18,709 nt of DNA, from NCBI GenBank assembly GCA_947482805.1, contig CANKLK010000028.1, forward strand, positions 1-18,709, in the 5' to 3' direction. The stretch is from Flavobacteriaceae bacterium. GTDB taxonomy: Bacteria > Bacteroidota > Bacteroidia > Flavobacteriales > Flavobacteriaceae. The position numbers and the translations under genes are program-made. Under the pieces are notes generated by a model. That model was not told the DNA's origin. It was given only the letters and a program-made list of their open reading frames with translations, and searched no databases. Of the stretch, positions 7,471 through 14,262 are shown piece by piece; position 1 is the first letter of the stretch; each line of letters opens with the position of its first letter.

Positions 7471-8784
7471 TTATTTTATTAAGGAAACAAACTGTTTTAG
7501 TTTTCCGCTTTTACTACGTTCTAGTTTTTCTTTTCTGATAAATGAAAAAGTCAGGCCGTTTTCTAAATAGGTTGTAATGGCTTTTTCAATTTGTTGAATT
7601 TGAACTTTGGTTAATTCAAATTCGCTTACATATTCGATGTTAAAAGTATCGATTTTAGTTTGTTTTATCACAAATTCTTTGACATTTCCATCGTCTTCAA
7701 TAATGCTTTTGGTAACATAATAAAAGGTCAATCCTGGCGATTTTTTTCCGCTTGGTAAAACAGCAATATCGTTGGTTCGACCAATAAGTTTCTTTAGAAT
7801 ACGTTTTTTAGAAGTACTTTTTTCGTCTAAAATTCCAACATCGCCAATATCATATCTGATGAACGGATGCGCTTTGTTATATAATGATGTTATCACAATT
7901 CGGCCTTCTTTACCATTTGGCAAAACATTGTTTTCTTCATCTAAAATTTCTACAAATAAGGTTTCAGAATTTACTTGCCAATCACCTTCCTGATTTTGAA
8001 ATGCAATTAAATCAAGTTCAGAAGCGCCATATTCATTAATAAGAGGAACGCCAAATTGTTTTTCAAGCAGCATTTTATCATCATCAAAAAGCATTTCAGA
8101 GGTTACAATGCAGCATTTGAGCGTTGGGCAAACGGTCGTTAAAACAATACCTTTCTTTTGTAAAAATTTAGCAAATAATACTACCGAACTAGTGTAACCA
8201 TTAATATAATCGAATTTTTTATTTCTAAATTTAATAAAGACTTTTTCTAAAACGGCATCAGACAAATTAAAAATGGTAAAACGATAGCGATTACCCAAAA
8301 GATCTTTAATACGCTCTTTTTTGTTACCAATAAAATCGAATGGGATTCCGTAAAAGCGCGCCTGCAACGACGAATTAAAATCAATCCCAAACCAGTCAAA
8401 ACAACGGATGTTATTTGCCCATGTTAGCGCATGGCAAAATTTATCTTTGGCAAAAATAAAAGGATCTCCACTTGAACCAGATGTTTTGTTTACATAAATA
8501 TTCGATGGAGAATATCCTTCTGAAAGTCTATCTTTCAGCGGCTTTTGAAATTCTTTTTTAGTCATTATAGGAAGTTCACTCCAATTTGCAAAAGAATTTT
8601 TTCCAACAAAGGCTTGATATGATTTGTTGTGTTTTAAATGGTACTCAACAATTTCTTTTTTCTTTTGATTGACATAATTGCTATATTCATTTTCGGAAAC
8701 CGCTAGAATTTTTTCCAATTCGACAGACGCCTCCATTATTGGAAATCCATTTAGTCGGAGCGATAAATTGAAAAAGTGGAACAT
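7471..8784 (-). CDS. PaaK/CapK-like AMP-forming ligase in the polysaccharide locus
   Basis: A 437-residue member of the phenylacetate-CoA ligase-like branch of the ANL adenylating superfamily, often called CapK in capsule loci. Visible motifs are the P-loop TSGSSGDP (101-108), NEYGASEL (250-257), FIRYDIGD (308-315), the hinge-like GRTND (335-339), and a C-terminal lysine in SKSGKLKQF. The family activates a carboxylic acid as an acyl-adenylate and usually passes it to CoA. Which acid is activated here is not known; a link to acyl or amino-acid decoration of the glycan is inference from location. The first ATG (8784) is kept because residues 7-16 look like part of the conserved N-terminus, although an internal ATG at 8736 (Met17) is possible. 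The start lies only about 9 nt from the terminator of the preceding gene and no promoter is evident. It is the first gene of a run with the wecB-like and GT4 genes. Confidence 0.75.
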   Translation of the reverse strand: MFHFFNLSLRLNGFPIMEASVELEKILAVSENEYSNYVNQKKKEIVEYHLKHNKSYQAFVGKNSFANWSELPIMTKKEFQKPLKDRLSEGYSPSNIYVNKTSGSSGDPFIFAKDKFCHALTWANNIRCFDWFGIDFNSSLQARFYGIPFDFIGNKKERIKDLLGNRYRFTIFNLSDAVLEKVFIKFRNKKFDYINGYTSSVVLFAKFLQKKGIVLTTVCPTLKCCIVTSEMLFDDDKMLLEKQFGVPLINEYGASELDLIAFQNQEGDWQVNSETLFVEILDEENNVLPNGKEGRIVITSLYNKAHPFIRYDIGDVGILDEKSTSKKRILKKLIGRTNDIAVLPSGKKSPGLTFYYVTKSIIEDDGNVKEFVIKQTKIDTFNIEYVSEFELTKVQIQQIEKAITTYLENGLTFSFIRKEKLERSKSGKLKQFVSLIK

Positions 8785-8793
8785 AGAGACAAT

Positions 8794-8819
8794 AAAAAAG
8801 GGCTAACAAATGTCAGCCC
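8794..8819 (-). terminator. Rho-independent terminator of the T9SS-secreted protein gene
   Basis: On the - strand GGGCTGAC and GTTAGCCC form an 8-bp stem (one G-U pair) around a 4-nt loop at 8800-8819, followed by six T's (8799-8794). It starts 23 nt after the secreted-protein stop codon. The + strand lacks a T-run, so it should act in one direction only. Its T-run ends only about 9 nt before the start codon of the CapK-like gene. Confidence 0.85.
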
Positions 8820-8842
8820 TAAAAATACTATTTTATTTGGAA

Positions 8843-10174
8843 TTAATTTTTAAGAATTTTAACTACGTCTTTTATGCTGTCTGAGCTTAATTCAAAGAAA
8901 TAAGCACCTGTTGAAAGTGAAGAAATATCCAATGTATTTTCTATTCCATTTAATGATTTTGTCATAACAACTTTACCGGTAATATCTGTTACGGATAATT
9001 TATAAGAATCTGCATTTACTGCAGAGATAGTAACTATAGAAGATGCAGGATTCGGATATACCTTGAATTTAGTAGCATTCTCAAAATTTTGAGTTCCTAA
9101 AGTCCCCGTTAATTTAAACACACCATCAGTTAAAGGATCGGTACTAAAACCCGCACACCATCCGGTAGTTGAATTTAAAAACGCAGAAGCACCTCTTTGT
9201 TCTATTCCAGTTGGCTCTAAGTCAGTCCAAGTTACTCCGTTATTTATACTAACAGATGTCCCAACTGGAGCTGCTTGAGATGTAGCAACCATAGTTGTAG
9301 TTCCAGGAATATAATTAAGAATAAAACGAGTGCCCGTAAATGGCGCAGTAGCAGACCATGTAGTTCCGCCATTGGTTGTTGTTGCATATGTACGAGTAGT
9401 AACAGCTCCAGCAACTACATTTTTTTGTAGGTAGCCATTATTAGCATCACTAAAATAAATACGCCCGTTTTGCGCCGTACCTCCGAAATCAGTTATTGGC
9501 GCTTGAGCCACGGTCCAACTTACTCCTTGATCCGTTGTTCTGTAGACACGGCCTTTATTAGTTGTAAACCAAAATGTACCACCTGCAGCAGCATAACCAC
9601 CATTATATCCATATTCACCACTTAATGGGTTTGGTAAAGCAGAACCGGCTATACGAGTCCAGTTTGTTCCGCCATCTGTTGTTTTGTAAATTTCATACTC
9701 TCCTCCTTCAGGATCTCCCATGGTCAAACCAACATTTGCATTAAAAAAATGCACTACATTAAACCATGATTCACCTACTGTTGTGAAACCATCAGCATTT
9801 TGAGGCTCCCAAGTAGCACCACCATTCGAAGTTTTAAATACTCCACCAAGACCGTCTGTGCCATCAAAAGCACCTACCCAAGCAGTAGTTCCGCTTACCG
9901 GGGAAATATTTGTAATTTGTAACGCTGTATTACCAACATCAATAATACCTGGATTCCAAGAAGCTCCTCCGTTCGTAGTAACTGTAAATTCTTGAATTTC
10001 AAGGCCAAGACCTGACCCGTCATAGGCTATTCCCCATACCGTATTGGCATCCACAATTTTCATTTCACTCAATCCTCTACTTGCAGCACTAAATCCTGTA
10101 GCCTGAGAAGTCCACTGAGCGTTTATAGTTGAAGTTAAAGCAATTAATGAAAAACAAAGTAATAATTTTTTCAT
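8843..10174 (-). CDS. T9SS-secreted protein with six Asp-box-like repeats and a type A sorting domain
   Basis: A 443-residue exported protein. Residues 1-19 form a signal peptide (MKK, hydrophobic core LLLCFSLIALTST, likely cut after INA). Six Asp-box-like motifs follow: TTNGGASW (66-73), TSNGGATW (115-122), TTDGGTNW (165-172), TTDQGVSW (213-220), TTNGGTTW (266-273) and SINNGVTW (309-316), spaced 43-53 residues. This suggests a six-bladed beta-propeller of the sialidase/YCF48-like type. The tail from about 370 (FKVYPNPA, then LSVTDITGKVV, LDISSLSTGAYFFEL, KILKN) is a type A C-terminal sorting domain (Por secretion tail), which targets proteins through the type IX system across the outer membrane. 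No sialidase catalytic residues can be assigned, so a binding or structural role is more likely than hydrolysis. It stands alone between a promoter and a terminator, and has no evident functional tie to the polysaccharide genes. Confidence 0.88.
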   Translation of the reverse strand: MKKLLLCFSLIALTSTINAQWTSQATGFSAASRGLSEMKIVDANTVWGIAYDGSGLGLEIQEFTVTTNGGASWNPGIIDVGNTALQITNISPVSGTTAWVGAFDGTDGLGGVFKTSNGGATWEPQNADGFTTVGESWFNVVHFFNANVGLTMGDPEGGEYEIYKTTDGGTNWTRIAGSALPNPLSGEYGYNGGYAAAGGTFWFTTNKGRVYRTTDQGVSWTVAQAPITDFGGTAQNGRIYFSDANNGYLQKNVVAGAVTTRTYATTTNGGTTWSATAPFTGTRFILNYIPGTTTMVATSQAAPVGTSVSINNGVTWTDLEPTGIEQRGASAFLNSTTGWCAGFSTDPLTDGVFKLTGTLGTQNFENATKFKVYPNPASSIVTISAVNADSYKLSVTDITGKVVMTKSLNGIENTLDISSLSTGAYFFELSSDSIKDVVKILKN

Positions 10175-10200
10175 AGTTTTAAATTTTAAAATGAGTGGAA

Positions 10201-10232
10201 CAAAAATAGTATTTTTATTTTAACTACTACAA
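10201..10232 (-). promoter_or_regulatory. Predicted promoter of the T9SS-secreted protein gene
   Basis: On the - strand the octamer TATTTTTG (10208-10201) matches the -7 consensus TAnnTTTG exactly. A TTG lies at 10232-10230, 21 nt upstream, within the accepted spacing. The -7 box ends 26 nt before the ATG at 10174. No Shine-Dalgarno sequence is present. Confidence 0.55.
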
Positions 10233-10262
10233 TTTTTAATTCATCTATAAAGTGTAAAAGAT

Positions 10263-10270
10263 TATTTTTG
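10263..10270 (+). promoter_or_regulatory. Predicted -7 element of purD
   Basis: TATTTTTG matches the Bacteroidetes -7 consensus TAnnTTTG exactly and lies 20 nt upstream of the purD ATG. No TTG is seen at -33, where the sequence is T/A-rich. No purine-riboswitch-like structure fits in the short leader. Confidence 0.45.
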
Positions 10271-10290
10271 CAATCAAAATAAATAAAAAG

Positions 10291-11565
10291 ATGGTTATCT
10301 TACTACTTGGTTCAGGCGGAAGGGAACATGCATTAGCAAGTAAAATGCTTCAAAGTTCTAAATGCTCAACACTTTTTGTTGCACCCGGAAATGCCGGAAC
10401 TGCCGCAATAGCAAAGAATATTCCTATCAATCCGACAGACTTTAACGCATTGAAATCGTTTGCAATTCAAGAAAAAGTTGAAATGATTGTTGTTGGTCCT
10501 GAAGACCCATTAGTATTGGGTGTTTATGATTTTTTTAAAAAGGATTCAGAGTTAAGTCATATTCCGGTTATTGGTCCATCAAAAGTAGGAGCTCAATTAG
10601 AAGGGAGTAAAGAATTTGCTAAAGAATTTCTAGTTAAACATAAAATTCCTACGGCAGCTTATGATAGTTTTACGGCAGCAACGGTTGAAAAAGGATGCCT
10701 ATTTTTAGAAACTTTACAACCACCATACGTTTTAAAAGCAGATGGCTTAGCGGCAGGAAAAGGCGTCTTAATTATTCAAGATTTAGAAGAGGCAAAAACA
10801 GAATTACGAAATATGTTGGTTCATGCCAAATTTGGTAATGCAAGTGCCAAAGTTGTTATTGAAGAGTTTCTAGACGGAATTGAATTGAGTTGTTTTGTAT
10901 TAACGGACGGGCAGCAATATAAAATTTTACCAACTGCAAAAGACTATAAACGAATTGGTGAGGGAGATACAGGATTAAACACCGGCGGAATGGGAGCAAT
11001 CTCTCCAGTGCCATTCGCAGATTCCATTTTGTTAGATAAAATAGAAACTCGAATTGTAAAACCAACGGTTGAAGGTTTACAAAAAGACGGTATTGAATAT
11101 AAAGGGTTTATTTTTATTGGATTAATTATAGTCAAAGGCGAACCAATAGTAATTGAATACAACGTTAGAATGGGTGATCCTGAAACAGAAGTGGTAATCC
11201 CGAGAATAAAATCTGATTTGGTTGAATTATTCCAAGCTGTGGCGAATGGAAATTTAAATGATGTTTCGTTAGCTATTGATCAAAGAAGTGCCACAACTGT
11301 AATGATAGTTTCCGGCGGTTATCCTGAAGAGTATGAAAAAGGGAAAGAAATTTTCGGATTAGATAAAATTGAAGATTCGCTTGTTTATCATGCTGGGACA
11401 AAAATTGAAAATGGTAAATTGGTAACTAATGGAGGAAGAGTTCTAGCCATCACTTCTTTTGGGAATGATTTTCAGGAGGCCATAAAAAAATCTTACCAAA
11501 ATATAGACAAGCTTCATTTTGATAAGATGTATTTTAGAAAAGATATCGGCAAAGATTTAAAATAA
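10291..11565 (+). CDS. purD: Phosphoribosylamine-glycine ligase (GAR synthetase)
   Basis: A 424-residue cytoplasmic enzyme of full family length. It ligates glycine to 5-phosphoribosylamine with ATP, giving glycinamide ribonucleotide, the second step of de novo purine synthesis. The N-terminal motif GSGGREHAL is at residues 7-15, VVGPEDPLV at 67-75, the ATP-grasp stretch KADGLAAGKGVLI at 149-161, NTGGMGAISP at 230-239, and the metal-binding NVRMGDPETE at 291-300. The ATG at 10291 gives a start directly at the first beta strand of the Rossmann-like N-domain, so no alternative is needed. It is monocistronic in appearance: an upstream divergent gene, its own -7 box, and a hairpin after the stop. 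It is intact, and similar in codon use to its neighbours. Confidence 0.97.
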   Translation: MVILLLGSGGREHALASKMLQSSKCSTLFVAPGNAGTAAIAKNIPINPTDFNALKSFAIQEKVEMIVVGPEDPLVLGVYDFFKKDSELSHIPVIGPSKVGAQLEGSKEFAKEFLVKHKIPTAAYDSFTAATVEKGCLFLETLQPPYVLKADGLAAGKGVLIIQDLEEAKTELRNMLVHAKFGNASAKVVIEEFLDGIELSCFVLTDGQQYKILPTAKDYKRIGEGDTGLNTGGMGAISPVPFADSILLDKIETRIVKPTVEGLQKDGIEYKGFIFIGLIIVKGEPIVIEYNVRMGDPETEVVIPRIKSDLVELFQAVANGNLNDVSLAIDQRSATTVMIVSGGYPEEYEKGKEIFGLDKIEDSLVYHAGTKIENGKLVTNGGRVLAITSFGNDFQEAIKKSYQNIDKLHFDKMYFRKDIGKDLK

Positions 11566-11577
11566 TTCCTAATTTCT

Positions 11578-11600
11578 CCCTTATGGGATTAAGGGGCTTT
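11578..11600 (+). terminator. Weak hairpin between convergent purD and the DUF6341 gene
   Basis: CCCTTA at 11578-11583 pairs with TAAGGG at 11590-11595 around a 6-nt loop, followed by GC and TTTT. It begins 12 nt after the purD stop and ends just before the stop codon of the opposing gene (11600-11602), so it may serve both. The short T-run makes it a moderate call. Confidence 0.45.
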
Positions 11601-11839
11601 TACTTTAAGAAAGAATGAGCTGTTGTATCTTGGTTTTCTTCGTTGTTTTCTTTGTGTTTTACAAGTTCTTTGCACCAGTAAACGATATAATATCCACAAA
11701 CAATCATCAATGCCCAGCTAATAATATTAGCTAACCACCAACCCAAAGAACCATTAAGTTCTAAAGCTCTTAACCAATCTAAAGGTTTAAATAAAAAATC
11801 TACAAATAAAGATTGAATGCCTTCAAAAAATGCTCTCAT
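11600..11839 (-). CDS. Small single-pass membrane protein, DUF6341 family
   Basis: A 79-residue protein. One strong membrane segment (about residues 32-54, WWLANIISWALMIVCGYYIV) follows an amphipathic, aromatic-rich N-terminus (FFEGIQSLFVDFLFKPLDWL). The C-terminal tail is charged (KELVKHKENNEENQ) and ends DTTAHSFLK. This matches what I remember of the DUF6341 family of Flavobacteriia, a short protein conserved next to DUF6427 and upp and sometimes misnamed as uracil phosphoribosyltransferase because of that location. It has none of the phosphoribosyltransferase motifs. The function is unknown. A well-matched promoter lies just upstream, overlapping the start of the divergent DUF6427 gene, so expression of the two may be coupled. 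Confidence 0.75.
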   Translation of the reverse strand: MRAFFEGIQSLFVDFLFKPLDWLRALELNGSLGWWLANIISWALMIVCGYYIVYWCKELVKHKENNEENQDTTAHSFLK

Positions 11840-11864
11840 TTTATAAAATGTTATATTTACAGCA

Positions 11865-11894
11865 CAAATGTATAAAATATCCTTATGATAACAA
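11865..11894 (-). promoter_or_regulatory. Predicted promoter of the DUF6341 gene
   Basis: On the - strand TTG (11894-11892) is separated by exactly 19 nt from TACATTTG (11872-11865), a full match to the TTG/TAnnTTTG Bacteroidetes consensus. The expected start is near 11858, about 19 nt before the ATG. The -33 element lies inside the first codons of the divergent DUF6427 gene (ATG at 11885). Confidence 0.75.
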
Positions 11895-12814
11895 GCGTTT
11901 TTAAAAAATCTACTCCACTTAATATTGCTTTGGTGGTGGTTCTGTTACTGATTTTCTTTTTTATGTATCAGTCACGTGATTTGTTTACAACTATTTTTAC
12001 TAATGGATTTTCAAAAACAGCAATACTTATTTTGTTATTATTAACTTCTTTTTTCTTGGTGAATTTTACAGTAAAAAAGAACAACCTTACCAAAAACAGT
12101 AGTTACACTATTTTATTTTTCTTATTGTTTCTACTTGTTTTTCCATCCATTTTTAATAATTTAAATTTATTGTTAGCCAATTTCTTTCTGCTATTGGCTA
12201 TTCGAAGATTGATTTCTTTGCAAACTTTAAAAGCTCCGAAAGAAAAGATTTTCGATGCCTCGATATGGATTTTTATTGCCAGCTTGTTTCATTTTTGGAG
12301 TATTCTTTTTATTCTTTTGGTCTATATTTCGATATTTTTCCACGTTTCAAGAGATTTCAGAAACTGGCTTTTACCATTTGTAGCTTTTTTTGCAACAGTA
12401 ATTATATTTTTATTTTCTGCTTTAGCATTCGATAAAACATGGATTACTCATATAATAAATCAAACACAAACCAATTTTCAATTAGATTATTTTACCAATA
12501 ATTATCAAAATATAGCACTCTCATTTTTTGTTGTAGTAGCGTTGTATTTTCTATTATCACTTGTTTTTTCTTTGACCAATAAACCATTGATTTTACAGGC
12601 ATCCTATAAGAAAATGATTTTTGGTCTACTAATCGGATTGACCGTTTTTTTGATTTCGCCGGATAAAAACAATGAGATGTTGGTTTTTACATTTATGCCA
12701 CTATCCGTTATGTGCACCACAAACATAGAATATTCTCAAAGTAAAATGTATCAGGAAATAGTTTTGTTGTTACTAATTACAGGATGTTTTTTTAGTTTTT
12801 TTTCCCAACTATAA
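11885..12814 (+). CDS. Polytopic membrane protein, DUF6427 family
   Basis: A 309-residue integral membrane protein with about nine or ten hydrophobic segments, near residues 11-28, 42-60, 74-90, 92-107, 124-150, 158-182, 207-230, 242-258, 263-280 and 290-307. It starts MITSVFKKSTPLNIAL, a sequence I associate with the DUF6427 family found in Flavobacteriia beside upp. No catalytic motif is visible; runs of Leu, Phe and Ile dominate. The gene is divergent from DUF6341 with a 45-nt gap. It is convergent with upp, overlapping it by 6 nt at the 3' end. A role in the cell envelope is possible, but nothing in the sequence states it. Wzy-like or transporter functions were considered and have no motif support. 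Confidence 0.75.
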   Translation: MITSVFKKSTPLNIALVVVLLLIFFFMYQSRDLFTTIFTNGFSKTAILILLLLTSFFLVNFTVKKNNLTKNSSYTILFFLLFLLVFPSIFNNLNLLLANFFLLLAIRRLISLQTLKAPKEKIFDASIWIFIASLFHFWSILFILLVYISIFFHVSRDFRNWLLPFVAFFATVIIFLFSALAFDKTWITHIINQTQTNFQLDYFTNNYQNIALSFFVVVALYFLLSLVFSLTNKPLILQASYKKMIFGLLIGLTVFLISPDKNNEMLVFTFMPLSVMCTTNIEYSQSKMYQEIVLLLLITGCFFSFFSQL

Positions 12815-13462
12815 TTTGCTTCCGTAAGCCAAATCACCGGCATCACCAAGACCAGGGACAATGTAGTTTTTCTCGTTTAGCTTTTCATCAATCGCGGCAA
12901 TCCAAAGATGAAAACTGTCAGGAAGATTTTTTTGAAGATAAGCAATGCCTTCTGGAGCAGCAATTACCACTGCAATATGAATCTCTTTCGGTTTTTGTTC
13001 CAAATGTAATTTATTTAAAACGGCCACTATCGATTGTCCTGTGGCTAACATGGGATCAATTAAAATCAGGTTTTTATTTTCAAAAGAAGGAGCAGCTTGG
13101 TATTCAACTAAAATATCAAATTTATCGTCGTTGTCATAATGATGGCGATAGGCCGATACAAAGCCATTTTCTGCATTGTCAAAAATATTCATAAACCCGG
13201 CATGCAAGGCCAATCCGGCACGAAGAATGGAACATAATACCACATGATCGGCAATTGTGGTTGTATGTTTGATGCCTAGCGGAGTTTGAACTTCAATAGC
13301 TTTATATTCTAAAGTTTTACTCAGTTCATACGCCATGATTTCACCAATGCGCTCTATGTTTTTCCGAAAACGCATACTGTCATTTTGAATGTTTACATCG
13401 CGAATTTGTGCCAAAAAATGATTAAGAATACTATTGTTTTCAGAAATATTGTGAAGATGCAT
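12809..13462 (-). CDS. upp: Uracil phosphoribosyltransferase
   Basis: A 217-residue cytoplasmic enzyme that salvages uracil with PRPP to form UMP. Characteristic segments are ILRAGLALHAGF (79-90), the PRPP-binding loop LIDPMLATGQS (134-144), AAPEGIAYLQ (168-177), and the uracil-binding C-terminal GLGDAGDLAYGS (204-215). The length agrees with the family (about 208-217). The ATG at 13462 is kept; the N-terminal MHLHNISENNSILNHFLAQIRD (residues 1-22) reads like the family's start. The last codons overlap the DUF6427 gene on the other strand by 6 nt, with no spacer for a terminator. The upstream region has only a one-mismatch -7 box, so its promoter is unassigned. Confidence 0.96.
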   Translation of the reverse strand: MHLHNISENNSILNHFLAQIRDVNIQNDSMRFRKNIERIGEIMAYELSKTLEYKAIEVQTPLGIKHTTTIADHVVLCSILRAGLALHAGFMNIFDNAENGFVSAYRHHYDNDDKFDILVEYQAAPSFENKNLILIDPMLATGQSIVAVLNKLHLEQKPKEIHIAVVIAAPEGIAYLQKNLPDSFHLWIAAIDEKLNEKNYIVPGLGDAGDLAYGSKL

Positions 13463-13503
13463 GAATATGGGAATTTGTATGTTTACGTAAAAGTATAAAA
13501 AAC

Positions 13504-13511
13504 TATCTTTG
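13504..13511 (+). promoter_or_regulatory. Predicted -7 element of the DUF4254 gene
   Basis: TATCTTTG is an exact match to TAnnTTTG and is followed by CACCC, a common context in flavobacterial promoters. At the expected -33 position there is GTTTAC rather than TTG. The start would be near 13518, giving a leader of about 45 nt before the ATG at 13563. Confidence 0.6.
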
Positions 13512-13562
13512 CACCCGAGACCTTTTTGTCGAATTGGATAAAATAAAATAAAAATTAACCTT

Positions 13563-14168
13563 ATGTTCTCACAATTTGCATTTCCTGTTTTCGAACAATG
13601 TATTAAAGACTATCACATTATAGACGATGTGTATCAACCAACTTTGAACCCATACACCAAAGGGACTATTGAATATTTATTGTATGCCAAAAACTGGGTT
13701 GATACCGTACAATGGCATTACGAAGACATTATTCGTGACCCAAATATTGATCCTGTTGCAGCTTTGGTTTTGAAGAGAAAAATTGATGCCTCCAACCAAG
13801 TTCGTACGGATATGGTGGAATATATTGACAGTTATTTTCTTCAGAAATATCAAGATGTTAATGTAAAACCAAATGCAAAAATCAATACCGAAAGTCCGGC
13901 TTGGGCAATCGATCGTTTATCCATTTTGGCTTTGAAAATTTATCACATGAATGAAGAGGCCAATCGTGCTGAAGCAACTGCTGAGCACAGAGCCAAATGT
14001 CAAGAGAAATTGAACGTTCTGTTAGACCAAAAAAACGACATGTTCATTTCTATAAACGATTTATTGACTGATATTGAAAACGGCGACAAATTCATGAAAG
14101 TGTATAAGCAAATGAAAATGTACAACGATGATGATTTGAATCCGGTTTTGTACCAAAATAAAAAATAA
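13563..14168 (+). CDS. DUF4254 family protein
   Basis: A 201-residue soluble, probably all-helical protein without a signal peptide or membrane segment. It begins MFSQFAFPVFEQCIKDYHII and carries charged helices with WHYEDIIRDP (52-61) and a C-terminal LLTDIENGDKFMKVYKQMKM. This matches my recollection of DUF4254, a Bacteroidetes family of unknown function that often precedes a glycosyltransferase family 9 gene, as here. A functional link to LPS core or other envelope glycan assembly is inference from that neighbourhood. It has its own predicted -7 box, and a palindromic repeat separates it from the GT9 gene 94 nt downstream. Confidence 0.8.
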   Translation: MFSQFAFPVFEQCIKDYHIIDDVYQPTLNPYTKGTIEYLLYAKNWVDTVQWHYEDIIRDPNIDPVAALVLKRKIDASNQVRTDMVEYIDSYFLQKYQDVNVKPNAKINTESPAWAIDRLSILALKIYHMNEEANRAEATAEHRAKCQEKLNVLLDQKNDMFISINDLLTDIENGDKFMKVYKQMKMYNDDDLNPVLYQNKK

Positions 14169-14177
14169 CCTCTCACT

Positions 14178-14254
14178 TTTGTCATTCCGACAAAGGAGGA
14201 ATCTCATCACTTGATTAAGATTATGTGATTTCTCCTTGCAGTCGAAATGACAAA
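14178..14254. repeat. GTCATTCCGAC palindromic intergenic element
   Basis: The left arm at 14178-14207 (TTTGTCATTCCGAC, then GGAGGAATCTCAT) is mirrored by the right arm at 14223-14254, whose reverse complement reads TTTGTCATTTCGAC, then AGGAGAAATCACAT. The arms differ at a few positions around a short spacer, giving a long imperfect hairpin of about 77 nt. Sequences of this type recur in intergenic regions of many Bacteroidetes genomes, as I remember them, and resemble small non-autonomous palindromic elements. It has no T-run after it, so it is not a canonical terminator, although it could stabilise or attenuate the DUF4254-GT9 transcript. Confidence 0.8.
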
Positions 14255-14262
14255 TTTATGAT

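Noticed and set aside
11600..11839. Uracil phosphoribosyltransferase fragment
   Set aside because: Such a label is used for some relatives, but the protein has a membrane segment and no PRPP-binding motif; the intact upp gene is at 12809-13462.
14178..14254. Rho-independent terminator after the DUF4254 gene
   Set aside because: The hairpin is long and imperfect and is not followed by a T-run; it fits a dispersed palindromic element better.
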